This document shows, piece after piece, positions 1 to 8,111 of a stretch of DNA of 35,909 nt; position 1 is the first letter of the stretch; each line of letters begins with the position of its first letter. A program made the translations under genes and the position numbers. The notes beneath the pieces were generated by a model. That model was not told where the DNA came from. It searched no databases and worked only from the letters and a program-made list of their open reading frames with translations. The stretch spans positions 1 through 35,909 of the forward strand of contig CAJXKW010000017.1 in the NCBI GenBank assembly GCA_913055855.1. The letters run 5' to 3'. The stretch is from an uncultured Limimonas sp. Its GTDB lineage: Bacteria > Pseudomonadota > Alphaproteobacteria > Kiloniellales > Rhodovibrionaceae.

Positions 1-57
1 CGGGCGCGGCAACGGCTGATCGGGCGCGCGCGACGCGCCTCGGCTGGCGGCGGGTGA
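1..57 (+). CDS. Possible C-terminal end of an upstream gene (partial)
   Basis: Reading from the first base, one frame stays open for 18 codons and ends at a TGA at 55-57. That is seven bases before the ATG of the asparagine-synthase-like gene, a spacing typical of an operon. The residues are Arg/Ala/Gly-rich and match nothing I recognise. Another frame is also open here, so this could be chance. Confidence 0.25.
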   Translation, partial: RARQRLIGRARRASAGGG

Positions 58-64
58 TCCGGCA

Positions 65-1579
65 ATGTACCAGAGCGAGGTCACGACCATCTTGGCGGAA
101 ACGGACGGGAAGCGCGACCGTGACCACCGGGAGTTCGCGCAGTTCCTGCTCGTTCCGCGCCTCGACGATCCGATCCGAAACTTCTGCGCGCAACGCGGCT
201 GGCACGTTCAAGGCGTCGCCGACCTCAGTTTCTGCCACCACCCCGGCCTCACCGTCACCAGGGCGGATGGATCCGAACGTTCCATGCTTTGCGCCGGCGA
301 CATTTTCGACAGCCGCGATCCGTTGGCGTCCAACGCCACCATTGTCGGCCGGCTGGCACAGACCTGCGCGACACCGTCTCAGCTTGAACGCGCCCTCGAC
401 GATCTTGGCGGGCGATGGGTCATCGCCGCGTCGTTCCCCAGCGGCGCCTTTGTTTACCACGATGCCGGCGCACTCAAGTCCATCTGCGTTTACCGGACGG
501 ACGCGAGACTGGTCCTCGGCTCCCAACCGGGCCTCGTCGCAGCCGTTTACGGCTTAACGCCGAACCAGGATCGGGTCCGCCAAATCTCGGCCGCGGGCGC
601 GCCGTCCTGGCCGATCTGGGCCTCCCCCTACGACGGCGTATACATGCTGCCCCCCAACCATCGCGTGGATCTCACGAGGGCGCGTGTGGAACGCTATTGG
701 CCGCCCGAGCCGCTCGGCGAACGTGCGATGGCGGGTGCCTCGGCCGAGATTTTCCAGGCCACGAGCACGCTCATCGCCGCCATGACCGCGCGGCGCCGCT
801 GTTATCTCGGGCTTACGGCCGGTTATGACTCGCGTATGTTGGCCGCTTGCTCGCGCGACTGCCACGACCGGCTTGCGATGTTCACCATGACAGGTCGGCC
901 AAGCCGAATGGACAAGCCCACCGATCTTTCAGACGAAGCGATTCCAGCAGCGATCGCGCGACGTCTCGGCGCGCGGTATAAGCGCGAAGCGTTCGACACA
1001 AACCTATCGCCTCGGGCACGGCAAACACTTTCCAACAACGCGGCCGGCATGTACCGGGATCAGGCCCTACGCAAGACGCTCGCATATCGGCAAGTGGCCG
1101 GTGACGATGGCGTTGTTTTGCAAGCCTTGGGCGGCGAACTTCTGCGTACTTTTTATACAGCCGGCAGTACCGGGAAAAGGTCCAACGTCGAGCAAATCGT
1201 GGCCAGAACGGAGTTTCGTGATGTGCCCTTCGCCAACGAGGGGGTCCATACTTGGCTCCAGGACGTCCCCGAAGCCGGCATCGACCCGCTGGTCTTGCTG
1301 TATTGGGAGCAGCGGTTCGGAATCTGGGCAAGTCTCGGGCTTACGGCCCGCGAGGCAATGGTCGAGATCTGGTCGCCTTTCAATTGCCGACGTATCCTTC
1401 AAGCTGCCCTGGAAGTCCCGGCCGTGGATCGCCGACCGCCATATCGGCTGGTGCAAGGCGTCATCGCCCGCGGCGATCCCGCGCTCCTTCGCATCCCCTT
1501 CAACACAAGCTTCCGGAGTCGGCTCGTGCGGGCGTTGCCCGTTCCGTGGCGCGTTAAGCGGTATCTCGGCTGGGCGTAA
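65..1579 (+). CDS. Asparagine-synthase-like protein with altered PP-loop
   Basis: A 504-residue protein related to asparagine synthetase B, as often found in polysaccharide clusters. The N-terminal ~200 residues resemble a degenerate glutamine-amidotransferase fold (GGRWVIAASF near 115, then a YHDAGALKS stretch), but there is no Met-Cys start, so no class II amidotransferase nucleophile. The synthetase half has LTAGYDSR at 250-257 where active enzymes have SGGxDS; the Asp-Ser pair that helps bind pyrophosphate is kept. By family it may adenylate and amidate a carboxyl group on a sugar using free ammonia, or be a non-catalytic relative; this is inference. The ATG at 65 has only a weak upstream GGCGGG. 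Base composition looks somewhat less GC-rich than the core EPS genes. It runs convergently into the next glycosyltransferase gene with a 75-bp gap that holds no clear terminator. Confidence 0.75.
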   Translation: MYQSEVTTILAETDGKRDRDHREFAQFLLVPRLDDPIRNFCAQRGWHVQGVADLSFCHHPGLTVTRADGSERSMLCAGDIFDSRDPLASNATIVGRLAQTCATPSQLERALDDLGGRWVIAASFPSGAFVYHDAGALKSICVYRTDARLVLGSQPGLVAAVYGLTPNQDRVRQISAAGAPSWPIWASPYDGVYMLPPNHRVDLTRARVERYWPPEPLGERAMAGASAEIFQATSTLIAAMTARRRCYLGLTAGYDSRMLAACSRDCHDRLAMFTMTGRPSRMDKPTDLSDEAIPAAIARRLGARYKREAFDTNLSPRARQTLSNNAAGMYRDQALRKTLAYRQVAGDDGVVLQALGGELLRTFYTAGSTGKRSNVEQIVARTEFRDVPFANEGVHTWLQDVPEAGIDPLVLLYWEQRFGIWASLGLTAREAMVEIWSPFNCRRILQAALEVPAVDRRPPYRLVQGVIARGDPALLRIPFNTSFRSRLVRALPVPWRVKRYLGWA

Positions 1580-1654
1580 ACCGACCGCGCGACATGGTTC
1601 CGCCACGATGGGCACGGTGCTTGGCATGATATGGGCTGAGCAAACGCGCCACGA

Positions 1655-2809
1655 TCACCCGGTAAGCTCGGCAAACCACCGTTCAAGGGTCTCGATACGC
1701 CTGTCCCAGGTGTTGTCGCGGGCCACGTCGCGCCGTTGATCCGGCGTGCCCACACCGCCGCCGGCCAAAGCGCGGTCGATGCCCGCCAGCCAGTCGGACG
1801 CGCCATCGCGGATGTCGATGACGTCGGCGAATGGGCGAACCGTGGCAAGCGGCGTCGAGATCACCGGTTTGCCCGTTGCGAGGTATTCGTGTAACTTTAA
1901 CGGATAAATCGCGTGCCACCAGCCCGTTCCCGAGGACTGATAGACCATCGCAAGCACATCCATCGCCTGGGTATACCCGGGCACGGACGTGTGTGGCCGA
2001 TAGCCCAACAGATGGACGTTCGGCCTGGCGTGTAGACGATCGAGGCGCCATCCAGCGCCGTGCCTGCGCAGGAGCTGTTCATAGATCTCGCCGACGATGA
2101 CCCAGTGGACCTCCGGGCGCGCGCATGCAAGCTGATCGACGAGTTCGAGATCGACTTTCAGATTGACCCGTCCGAAATAGCCGATGCGGGGACGCGGGAT
2201 TGCGCCGAGATCTGCGGGTTCTGCGACCGGGGTGCTGTACGCCGCGAAGTCAACGCCATTGGGCAGGATGCGAACGTCCGCGCGCCCCTGTGCGCGCAGG
2301 GCGTCGGCGATGAGCTCGGAACTGGCCAACACCAAGTCCGCCCTGCGGAGCGCTTCAGCTTCCCGCGGATCCGCGCGAAGCTCGCCCGTTGCCGCGTCGA
2401 CCGTCGCGAACCGGTCATATGCGTGGTACACGAGGATATCTGGCTGGAGATGCGCAACCAGCTCTTGGTTCTTCGGTCCGAAAAGATAGAGGATTCGCGG
2501 GGCTGTGCCTGCGGTTCTCGCCTTGAGGAGGGAGGCGTAGAGCCGCAAGACGAGGTGCTTGTAGCTGGCCCATCGGTCGGAAAGCGGCGGGACCCGCCCC
2601 GCCAAGAGGCAGGTCACCCCGTCGCATGTCTCAAATCCCGGCAGCCGCCCGGATGCGCGGCCCTTGGCGTTGCGCATCTCCCAGGTCCGCAGCGGCCCGG
2701 ATGTGTAGACGATGGGCCAACCGCGCGCCGCCAGGCGTGAGAGGATCTGCTGGCGGTTTCGCCAGGGTGATTTCCAGGCGTTCGGCCCAAGGGCAATGAT
2801 CGCGGACAT
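1655..2809 (-). CDS. Glycosyltransferase, GT-B fold (GT4-like)
   Basis: A cytosolic or membrane-associated retaining glycosyltransferase of about 384 residues, expected to add one sugar to the growing lipid-linked repeat unit. The N-terminal Rossmann half carries a DILVYHAYDRF segment. The link region has the usual ILPNGVDFAAY pattern. The C-terminal donor-binding half starts at IGYFGRVN and includes PLKLHEYLATGKPVIST, the E-x7-E-like region of GT4 enzymes. I prefer the ATG at 2809 because GAAGG lies eight bases upstream; a GTG at 2824 in the same frame would add five residues. The toroid gene and sulfotransferase gene lie upstream on the same strand with short gaps (42 and 36 bp), so the three probably form one transcript. 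Donor and acceptor cannot be told from sequence. Confidence 0.85.
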   Translation of the reverse strand: MSAIIALGPNAWKSPWRNRQQILSRLAARGWPIVYTSGPLRTWEMRNAKGRASGRLPGFETCDGVTCLLAGRVPPLSDRWASYKHLVLRLYASLLKARTAGTAPRILYLFGPKNQELVAHLQPDILVYHAYDRFATVDAATGELRADPREAEALRRADLVLASSELIADALRAQGRADVRILPNGVDFAAYSTPVAEPADLGAIPRPRIGYFGRVNLKVDLELVDQLACARPEVHWVIVGEIYEQLLRRHGAGWRLDRLHARPNVHLLGYRPHTSVPGYTQAMDVLAMVYQSSGTGWWHAIYPLKLHEYLATGKPVISTPLATVRPFADVIDIRDGASDWLAGIDRALAGGGVGTPDQRRDVARDNTWDRRIETLERWFAELTG

Positions 2810-2851
2810 GACGACGGCCTTCACCGATTTCTGGCGTGTTGCGATATGGAT

Positions 2852-4078
2852 TCACGCCGGCGCTTGGGTGGCATCGGTCCGGGCAAGACGCGACTGGCCG
2901 CGGTGACCGTCCCGGTCCGCACCGAGCTCGGCCAGATTGGCGTCGATGGTGAACTTGGCCGCCCAGTTGAGGTATTGATACGGCCCATAGGCGCCGTCGA
3001 CCGGGAAGGCGCCCTTCACCGCGCCGCGCCGGTCCGCGTCGGCCGCGTCGAGGTCGATGGTCCGCCGGACGAACGCGTTGGCAGCACGCGCCGGCGCCAC
3101 ATACGCGTCCTCGCCGGTGCGCGCGGCGAGCAGCCACCAGCACTCGGCGATCTGCGCCAGCCCGGTCAGGCACACCCAGCGCACGGCCGGGCGCCAGTCC
3201 GATCCGAAGCGCCCCGCAAGCGCCCCGTCCGGCCGTTGCGCCGTGAGCAGCGCGTCGGCCATGCGCTGCGCCGCGTTCAGGTACCGGCGATCGCCGCTGG
3301 CGTCATAGGCGCCGATGACACCGCGCAGCCAGTAGCCCAGCGTGTGCGTCAGCGGCCGCGCCGGATCGCTGAGACAGCAATCGGCGACCCAGCCATTCGG
3401 CCGCTGCCGGTTCAGCGCCCACTCAACCTGCCGTAGCCCCGCGCTGGCATACCCATGGCCGGGCGCTGCCGCGTCCGCGTGGAACAGCCCGAGCGCGACG
3501 TGCGTTTCGTAGGCTTTGTCGCCCGCCTCGGCGAAGGGGGTGGGATGGCGGCGCCAGCAGCCGTCCGCATCCTGGCTGTCGCGCAGGAACCGCGCGGCGG
3601 CGTGCATGGCCGGCGCATATCCAGTGTCCACCCGCGCCGTGCCGGCGGCGAGTCCGATCAGGATTTGGCCAGTGTTGAACGTTACGGGGACGATGGGATC
3701 GGCGTCGATGCGCCCGCCCTGGAAGCCGCCGCCGGACAGCTGGATCGCCACCAACCAGTCGAGCATCCGGCGCGCACGCTCGGCGTGTTCGGACGTCGTG
3801 CGCCATGCCGCGACGTCCAGCAGCGTGGGCACGATGTAACCAGTGGTCTCCGGATAGGAACTGCGCCAACCGTCGATCAGGCTGTAACTGTGCGCGACGC
3901 CGCCGTCGGCAGAGGCCGAGCAGTCCTGCGCGCGTCCGAGCCAGTTACCACAGGCGCGGATCACACTGTCGGGACCGGGATCGGTTTTGAGCCCCGCGCC
4001 GTGATCGCGGCGGCGTTCCGCGATGGCGACCGGGGGGAGCGGTTTTCCGCGCAACCGGCGGGTCAACGGCGCCAGCAT
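2852..4078 (-). CDS. Alpha/alpha-toroid protein (prenyltransferase/squalene-oxidase-repeat-like)
   Basis: A 408-residue protein with repeated helical-hairpin motifs typical of alpha/alpha6 barrels: TTGYIVPTLLDVA, a Q-L-S-G-G-G-F-Q-G-G turn, FNTGQILIGLAAG, DSQDADGCWRR, YETHVALGLFHA, THTLGYWLRGVIGAY and CLTGLAQIAECWWLL. QxxxGxW-like turns are characteristic of squalene/oxidosqualene cyclases and related toroids. The same fold occurs in polysaccharide lyases and glycoside hydrolases, so a carbohydrate-active role is at least as likely as a terpenoid one in this setting. No signal peptide is evident, so it is probably cytosolic. It sits between a glycosyltransferase and a sulfotransferase. The ATG at 4078 has a weak upstream GGGAAA. 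Family membership is fairly sure; the function is not. Confidence 0.75.
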   Translation of the reverse strand: MLAPLTRRLRGKPLPPVAIAERRRDHGAGLKTDPGPDSVIRACGNWLGRAQDCSASADGGVAHSYSLIDGWRSSYPETTGYIVPTLLDVAAWRTTSEHAERARRMLDWLVAIQLSGGGFQGGRIDADPIVPVTFNTGQILIGLAAGTARVDTGYAPAMHAAARFLRDSQDADGCWRRHPTPFAEAGDKAYETHVALGLFHADAAAPGHGYASAGLRQVEWALNRQRPNGWVADCCLSDPARPLTHTLGYWLRGVIGAYDASGDRRYLNAAQRMADALLTAQRPDGALAGRFGSDWRPAVRWVCLTGLAQIAECWWLLAARTGEDAYVAPARAANAFVRRTIDLDAADADRRGAVKGAFPVDGAYGPYQYLNWAAKFTIDANLAELGADRDGHRGQSRLARTDATQAPA

Positions 4079-4114
4079 GTCAGCAATTTCCCATGTTCTG
4101 GCGAATAAAAACCT

Positions 4115-5170
4115 TTATGCGCCGGTGGTCTTGTTGTGCGTCCCGTCCCGCGCGTCAGCCGTTATCGAACTGTGATTGCGGCGTGGCAGCGGGTTCGCAA
4201 CCTTTGCCCACCGGCGTTCGAGGGTTGAACGCGGTCGCAAACCAAAGGCTTTGAGGAGGCGTTTGAGGCGGTGTCCGCGTTCGATAAAATAGAAGATGTC
4301 GAGGATTTCGGCTGACACACTCCGGGGCAAACGCGCATGGGTCTCATAGCCCAGATCACGCAGGAGCTCGCCAGCATACCGCTCGACGACAATGCGTTTG
4401 CTTTTTGACAAATCTTGACGCCAACGCTGTACCGCTGTTCGGTCGAGGCTCCCGTCCATATTGGGCCAGAGCCATTTGCGATCTTGCGGAACCTTGGCCG
4501 CTGCATCGTCACCATACCGCAGCATGGCGTCCGAATAGGGAACGCCAAGGAAGGCACAGAGCTTTCTGAGAGTCTGTTCCGGCGCCTGGATCAGGTCTTC
4601 ATAGGCGATCGCAAGATACTGTTCGGGGCCGAGAATCCGGCCCATCCGGAAGTTCGTGGTCAGCCGCCGCGACCAGTTGTCCGCGCATTCCGCAAGATTG
4701 CCCTTGCTGTACGGGGTCATGATGTTGGAGAGCGCCACATCGCGGGCATCGCGGTAGATGTGCACGAATTTGGCGTCCGGGAACAATTCATGGGCCCGAT
4801 GGAGCCGGTCCAGGGTCCCGATGTCCATGTTGGCCCAGTGCGTCTTTCCCTTCGCCCGGGCATACGCGGCGTGAAACGCCGCCACGACCGAGCTGTAATC
4901 GCCGGGATCGCAGTGGGGCAGAACGTCGTCGACCGAGATCGGCTCGTCCCAGCGCTGAATGCGCTCATGGGCGATCACGTCTTCGACCAAGCGGCGAAGA
5001 TCATGCGTGCGGCGGAGCTCATTGTAGTCGTCCCGGCGCGCGTCGAAGGTGTACCACAGCCCCGATGTCGCGAGCGGCACCGCGATATCGGGGTGCGCGC
5101 CGACCAGCATCGACAGCAGCGTGGTGCCGCTGCGCTCCATGCCAAAAAGGAAAATGCCCGAATGCGGCAT
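4115..5170 (-). CDS. PAPS-dependent sulfotransferase family protein
   Basis: A 351-residue sulfotransferase predicted to move sulfate from PAPS to a hydroxyl, here probably on the exopolysaccharide or its lipid-linked precursor. The 5'-phosphosulfate loop is GMERSGTTLL at residues 10-19. The 3'-phosphate-binding segment is YRDARDVALS at 139-148, with the conserved Arg and Ser of the family. The length suits the bacterial Sulfotransfer_3-type group. There is no signal peptide, consistent with cytosolic PAPS use. The gene looks less GC-rich than its neighbours in its 3' half, hinting at separate acquisition. It is first in a leftward run with the toroid and glycosyltransferase genes. The acceptor is unknown, and no PAPS-synthesis gene is in the window. 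Confidence 0.85.
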   Translation of the reverse strand: MPHSGIFLFGMERSGTTLLSMLVGAHPDIAVPLATSGLWYTFDARRDDYNELRRTHDLRRLVEDVIAHERIQRWDEPISVDDVLPHCDPGDYSSVVAAFHAAYARAKGKTHWANMDIGTLDRLHRAHELFPDAKFVHIYRDARDVALSNIMTPYSKGNLAECADNWSRRLTTNFRMGRILGPEQYLAIAYEDLIQAPEQTLRKLCAFLGVPYSDAMLRYGDDAAAKVPQDRKWLWPNMDGSLDRTAVQRWRQDLSKSKRIVVERYAGELLRDLGYETHARLPRSVSAEILDIFYFIERGHRLKRLLKAFGLRPRSTLERRWAKVANPLPRRNHSSITADARDGTHNKTTGA

Positions 5171-5477
5171 GATCGTTGTCCACCGTGGACGTGTATATGC
5201 GGCTCCTGTATTGACGCTCGGGCGGCGGCGTGAAGAGACGGCCGCTGGTGGTACGCCGAAACGGCATCCCGGGTGATTGTTGTCTGACCCGTTTGAGGGG
5301 GCATCGAACGGTCGCCGAACCGGAGGCCCGCACGGCCCGCCTTGCGGTCACCCTTTCGGGGTAACGTCACCGGCCGGTCGAGACATCGCCGCGGTTGCGC
5401 TGCATTGGGAGCGCTCGGTCGGCGTGTCCCGCGCGGGCATGTCCGGAACCCACCCAAGGCCGCGACCGCCTCAATCC
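5171..5477. promoter_or_regulatory. Divergent intergenic region between two EPS gene runs
   Basis: A 307-bp non-coding stretch between the leftward sulfotransferase run and the rightward glycosyltransferase run, so it must hold both promoters or leaders. A 6-bp dyad, GTCCAC-C-GTGGAC, lies at 5178-5190 just upstream of the sulfotransferase ATG. I see no convincing -35/-10 or -24/-12 pair. The plus-strand frame is open through the region, but it lacks coding character and the next gene clearly starts at 5478. Confidence 0.4.
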
Positions 5478-6839
5478 ATGAAGATTCTCCTGATCGCCTG
5501 GTACTTCCCGCCCGCGAACACGATCGCCGCGCTGCGGCTGAGCAAGCTGGCCGCCCACCTCATCGCCGAGGGGCACGATGTGCGGGTGATCACGGCGCGC
5601 AACGTCCGCGCCCCGCAGGGCCTTGCCGGCGATCTCGACGGGGCGCGCGTGACCGCCACACCCTGGATCGACGTCAAGGGGCTGTCGGGTCGCGCCATGA
5701 AAGCGCTCAAAAAGCGCTTGCCCGGTTCTTCCGGGCCGGCGCGGGCGGTTTCCGCGGAGGCGGCACCCTCCGGCCATGGCGCGCCGGGCGATACAACGCC
5801 GACGGCTGCGGAGGCACCGCGCACGTTCCGACGTACGATGCGCGAGCTGATGTTCTTCCCCGACTTCGCCATGGGCTGGATTCCCCATGCGCTGCGCGCG
5901 GGCCACGCCCTGGCACGCGACTGGCAGCCGGATCTGGTTTACGCCTCGGGGCCGCCCTTCAGCACCCTGGTCATCGGCTGGCGCCTGGCGCGGCGCCTCA
6001 AGGCGCCGCTGATCACCGAGTTCCGGGACCGGTGGAGCGACGACCCCTATTATCCGCCGTCTGCGCTGCGGCAATGGCTCGACCGCAAGACGGAAGCCCG
6101 GATCGTGCGCGACGCCGCCGGCGTGGTCACGGTCTCCGAGCCCTGGGCGGCAGCGTACCGTGCGCGCTTCGGCAAGCCCGTTCACGTCCTCTACAACGGC
6201 TACGATCCCGATCGCATCGACCCGGCCTTGGCCGAACGCAGCACGGGCGGCCCGCTGCGAATCGTCTACACGGGCCAGATCTATCCCGGCCGGCGAGACC
6301 CGTCGCTGTTGTTCGACGCCATCGCGCGCCTCGGGTCCGATCCGGCGGACATCGCCGTGGATTTCTATGGCACGCAGCCGGCGCACGTCTGGCCTCTTGC
6401 CGATCGCTACGGCGTACGGACCTGTGTGCGGGTTCACCCGCCGGTGCTGCAGCCGGAAGCCGTGCGCCGGCAGCTCGAGGCGGACGTGCTGCTGCTGATG
6501 CAGTGGCAGGATCCCCGGGAGCAGGGCAACGTCCCCGGCAAGCTCTTCGAGTATCTGGGCGCGCGGCGCCCAATTCTCCTGATCGGGCTCGAGGGGGGCG
6601 TCCCGCACAGCTTTATCCATTCGCGCGGCGCCGGGGCGCTCGCCCGGGATCCGGATCACGCCGCCGAGCTGCTTCGCGGCTGGCTGGCTCAGAAGCGCGA
6701 GACCGGTCACGTGCCGTTGTTGCCGGAAGATGTCGCTGCGGGGCTGACGTATAGCGAGCAGTTCGCGGCCTTGCCCGGCTTTCTGGAAAGCAGCGCCGGC
6801 TCGGATGCGGCGGCCCCACACACGGGACGAACGGCATGA
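5478..6839 (+). CDS. Glycosyltransferase family 4 protein
   Basis: A 453-residue GT-B glycosyltransferase. It begins with MKILLIAWYFPPANTIAALR, the classic first strand and glycine-poor loop of GT4 enzymes in EPS loci. The middle has DLVYASGPPF and LITEFRDRWSDDP (acceptor side), then VVTVSEPWAAAY and LYNGYDPDR at the domain junction. The donor side includes IVYTGQIYPGRRDP and GNVPGKLFEYLGARRPILL, the E-x7-E-like region. The frame is open 67 codons upstream, but the ATG at 5478 gives the family's normal N-terminus. The gene overlaps the next one by four bases (ATGA), so the two are translationally coupled. It likely adds a sugar made by the downstream epimerase pathway, which is inference from position only. 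Confidence 0.9.
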   Translation: MKILLIAWYFPPANTIAALRLSKLAAHLIAEGHDVRVITARNVRAPQGLAGDLDGARVTATPWIDVKGLSGRAMKALKKRLPGSSGPARAVSAEAAPSGHGAPGDTTPTAAEAPRTFRRTMRELMFFPDFAMGWIPHALRAGHALARDWQPDLVYASGPPFSTLVIGWRLARRLKAPLITEFRDRWSDDPYYPPSALRQWLDRKTEARIVRDAAGVVTVSEPWAAAYRARFGKPVHVLYNGYDPDRIDPALAERSTGGPLRIVYTGQIYPGRRDPSLLFDAIARLGSDPADIAVDFYGTQPAHVWPLADRYGVRTCVRVHPPVLQPEAVRRQLEADVLLLMQWQDPREQGNVPGKLFEYLGARRPILLIGLEGGVPHSFIHSRGAGALARDPDHAAELLRGWLAQKRETGHVPLLPEDVAAGLTYSEQFAALPGFLESSAGSDAAAPHTGRTA

Positions 6840-7963
6840 CCCGTATCCATCTGATCGCGGGCGCACGCCCGAACTTCATGAAAGTCGCCCCGCTCTACCA
6901 CGCGTTGACGGCAACGCCGTGGGCCGAGCCCGTGCTCGTGCACACGGGGCAGCACTATGACGCGGCGATGTCCGACGCGTTTTTCGCGGATCTCGCGCTT
7001 CCGGCGCCGGATCACCACCTCGGCGTGGGCAGCGCCGGCCATGCTGAACAGACGGCGCGCGTGATGTCCGGCTACGACGCCCTGTGCGACCGCGCGCCGC
7101 CGGACGCCACCGTGGTGGTCGGCGACGTCAACTCGACCCTCGCGTGCGCGCTCGTTGCCGCGAAGCGGCGTATTCCGGTCGCCCATCTGGAGGCGGGATT
7201 GCGCGCCGGTGACCGCGGCATGCCGGAGGAGATCAACCGCATCCTGACCGACCACGCCTGTGATCTTCTCTGGCCGCCTTCGGACGACGCCGTGGCGAAC
7301 CTGCGCGCCGAGGGGATTCCCGAGCACCGGATCGCCCTGGTGGGCAACATCATGATCGATTCGCTGGTCGCCCTTTGGCCGCGCATTGCGGCCGAGGGCA
7401 CGGCGGCCGCGCTCGGGCTGAGCCGGTATGTGGTTGCGACGTTTCACCGGCCGGCGAATGTCGACGACCCGGCGTGCCTTCGGACCATCGTCGGCGAGCT
7501 GCGCCGCGTTGCCCTGGAGGATCCGGTGGTGTTGCCGCTGCATCCGCGTACGGCGGCGCGGTTGGAGGCTGCCGAGTTGCTGGAAAGCCTGCGCGCGGAC
7601 TGCGGCGTCCGCGTCATCGAACCGCTGGGCTATATCGCCTTCCTGAACCTGGTTTCCGGCGCGGCTGCCGTGGTGACCGACTCCGGCGGCATCCAGGAGG
7701 AGACCAGCTATCTGGGCATACCCTGTCTCACGGTGCGTCCCAACACGGAGCGTCCCGTGACCGTGACGCACGGGACCAACCGGCTGATCGCGCCGGCGGA
7801 GATTGCCGAACGTGCGCGCGCCGCGGCTGCCCCCGATTGCAGACGGCCGGCGCAAATCCCGCTTTGGGACGGCCGGACGGCAGGTCGGGTTGAGGCGAGC
7901 CTGCGGGCCTTCCTCGCGACGGCCGGGGATACGGCCCAGACCGTCCATCCGGCCAACGGCTAG
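6836..7963 (+). CDS. wecB: UDP-N-acetylglucosamine 2-epimerase (non-hydrolysing)
   Basis: A cytosolic enzyme that interconverts UDP-GlcNAc and UDP-ManNAc; 375 residues, the normal length. Family motifs are present in order: IAGARPNFMKVAPL at the N-terminus, LVHTGQHYD, VVGDVNSTLA, HLEAGLRAGDRGMPEEINR (the nucleotide-sugar and catalytic region), VTDSGGIQEE near the C-terminal half, and the TERPVTV segment. It starts inside the stop of the preceding glycosyltransferase gene (ATGA). Together with the UDP-HexNAc 6-dehydrogenase at 28309 it could give UDP-ManNAcA, a common sugar in this kind of polymer. The family assignment is near certain. The gene name follows the enterobacterial homologue; mnaA would serve equally. 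Confidence 0.93.
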   Translation: MTRIHLIAGARPNFMKVAPLYHALTATPWAEPVLVHTGQHYDAAMSDAFFADLALPAPDHHLGVGSAGHAEQTARVMSGYDALCDRAPPDATVVVGDVNSTLACALVAAKRRIPVAHLEAGLRAGDRGMPEEINRILTDHACDLLWPPSDDAVANLRAEGIPEHRIALVGNIMIDSLVALWPRIAAEGTAAALGLSRYVVATFHRPANVDDPACLRTIVGELRRVALEDPVVLPLHPRTAARLEAAELLESLRADCGVRVIEPLGYIAFLNLVSGAAAVVTDSGGIQEETSYLGIPCLTVRPNTERPVTVTHGTNRLIAPAEIAERARAAAAPDCRRPAQIPLWDGRTAGRVEASLRAFLATAGDTAQTVHPANG

Positions 7964-8111
7964 GGAAACGACCACGCGTTACCCGCCGGGGCTACCTCTT
8001 TCCCGCGAACTGGTGCGGGGGCGAACACCGCTCAGAATTCGCCGGCACACGCGCCGGCGGACCCGGCACGGCCGGGGCGTTCGACAGCCGCAGTCATGGA
8101 GATCCGAGGTC

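Noticed and set aside
7803..8111. Long N-terminal extension of the propeller/helix protein
   Set aside because: It overlaps the 2-epimerase gene in another frame and would bury the signal peptide; the ATG at 8112 fits better.
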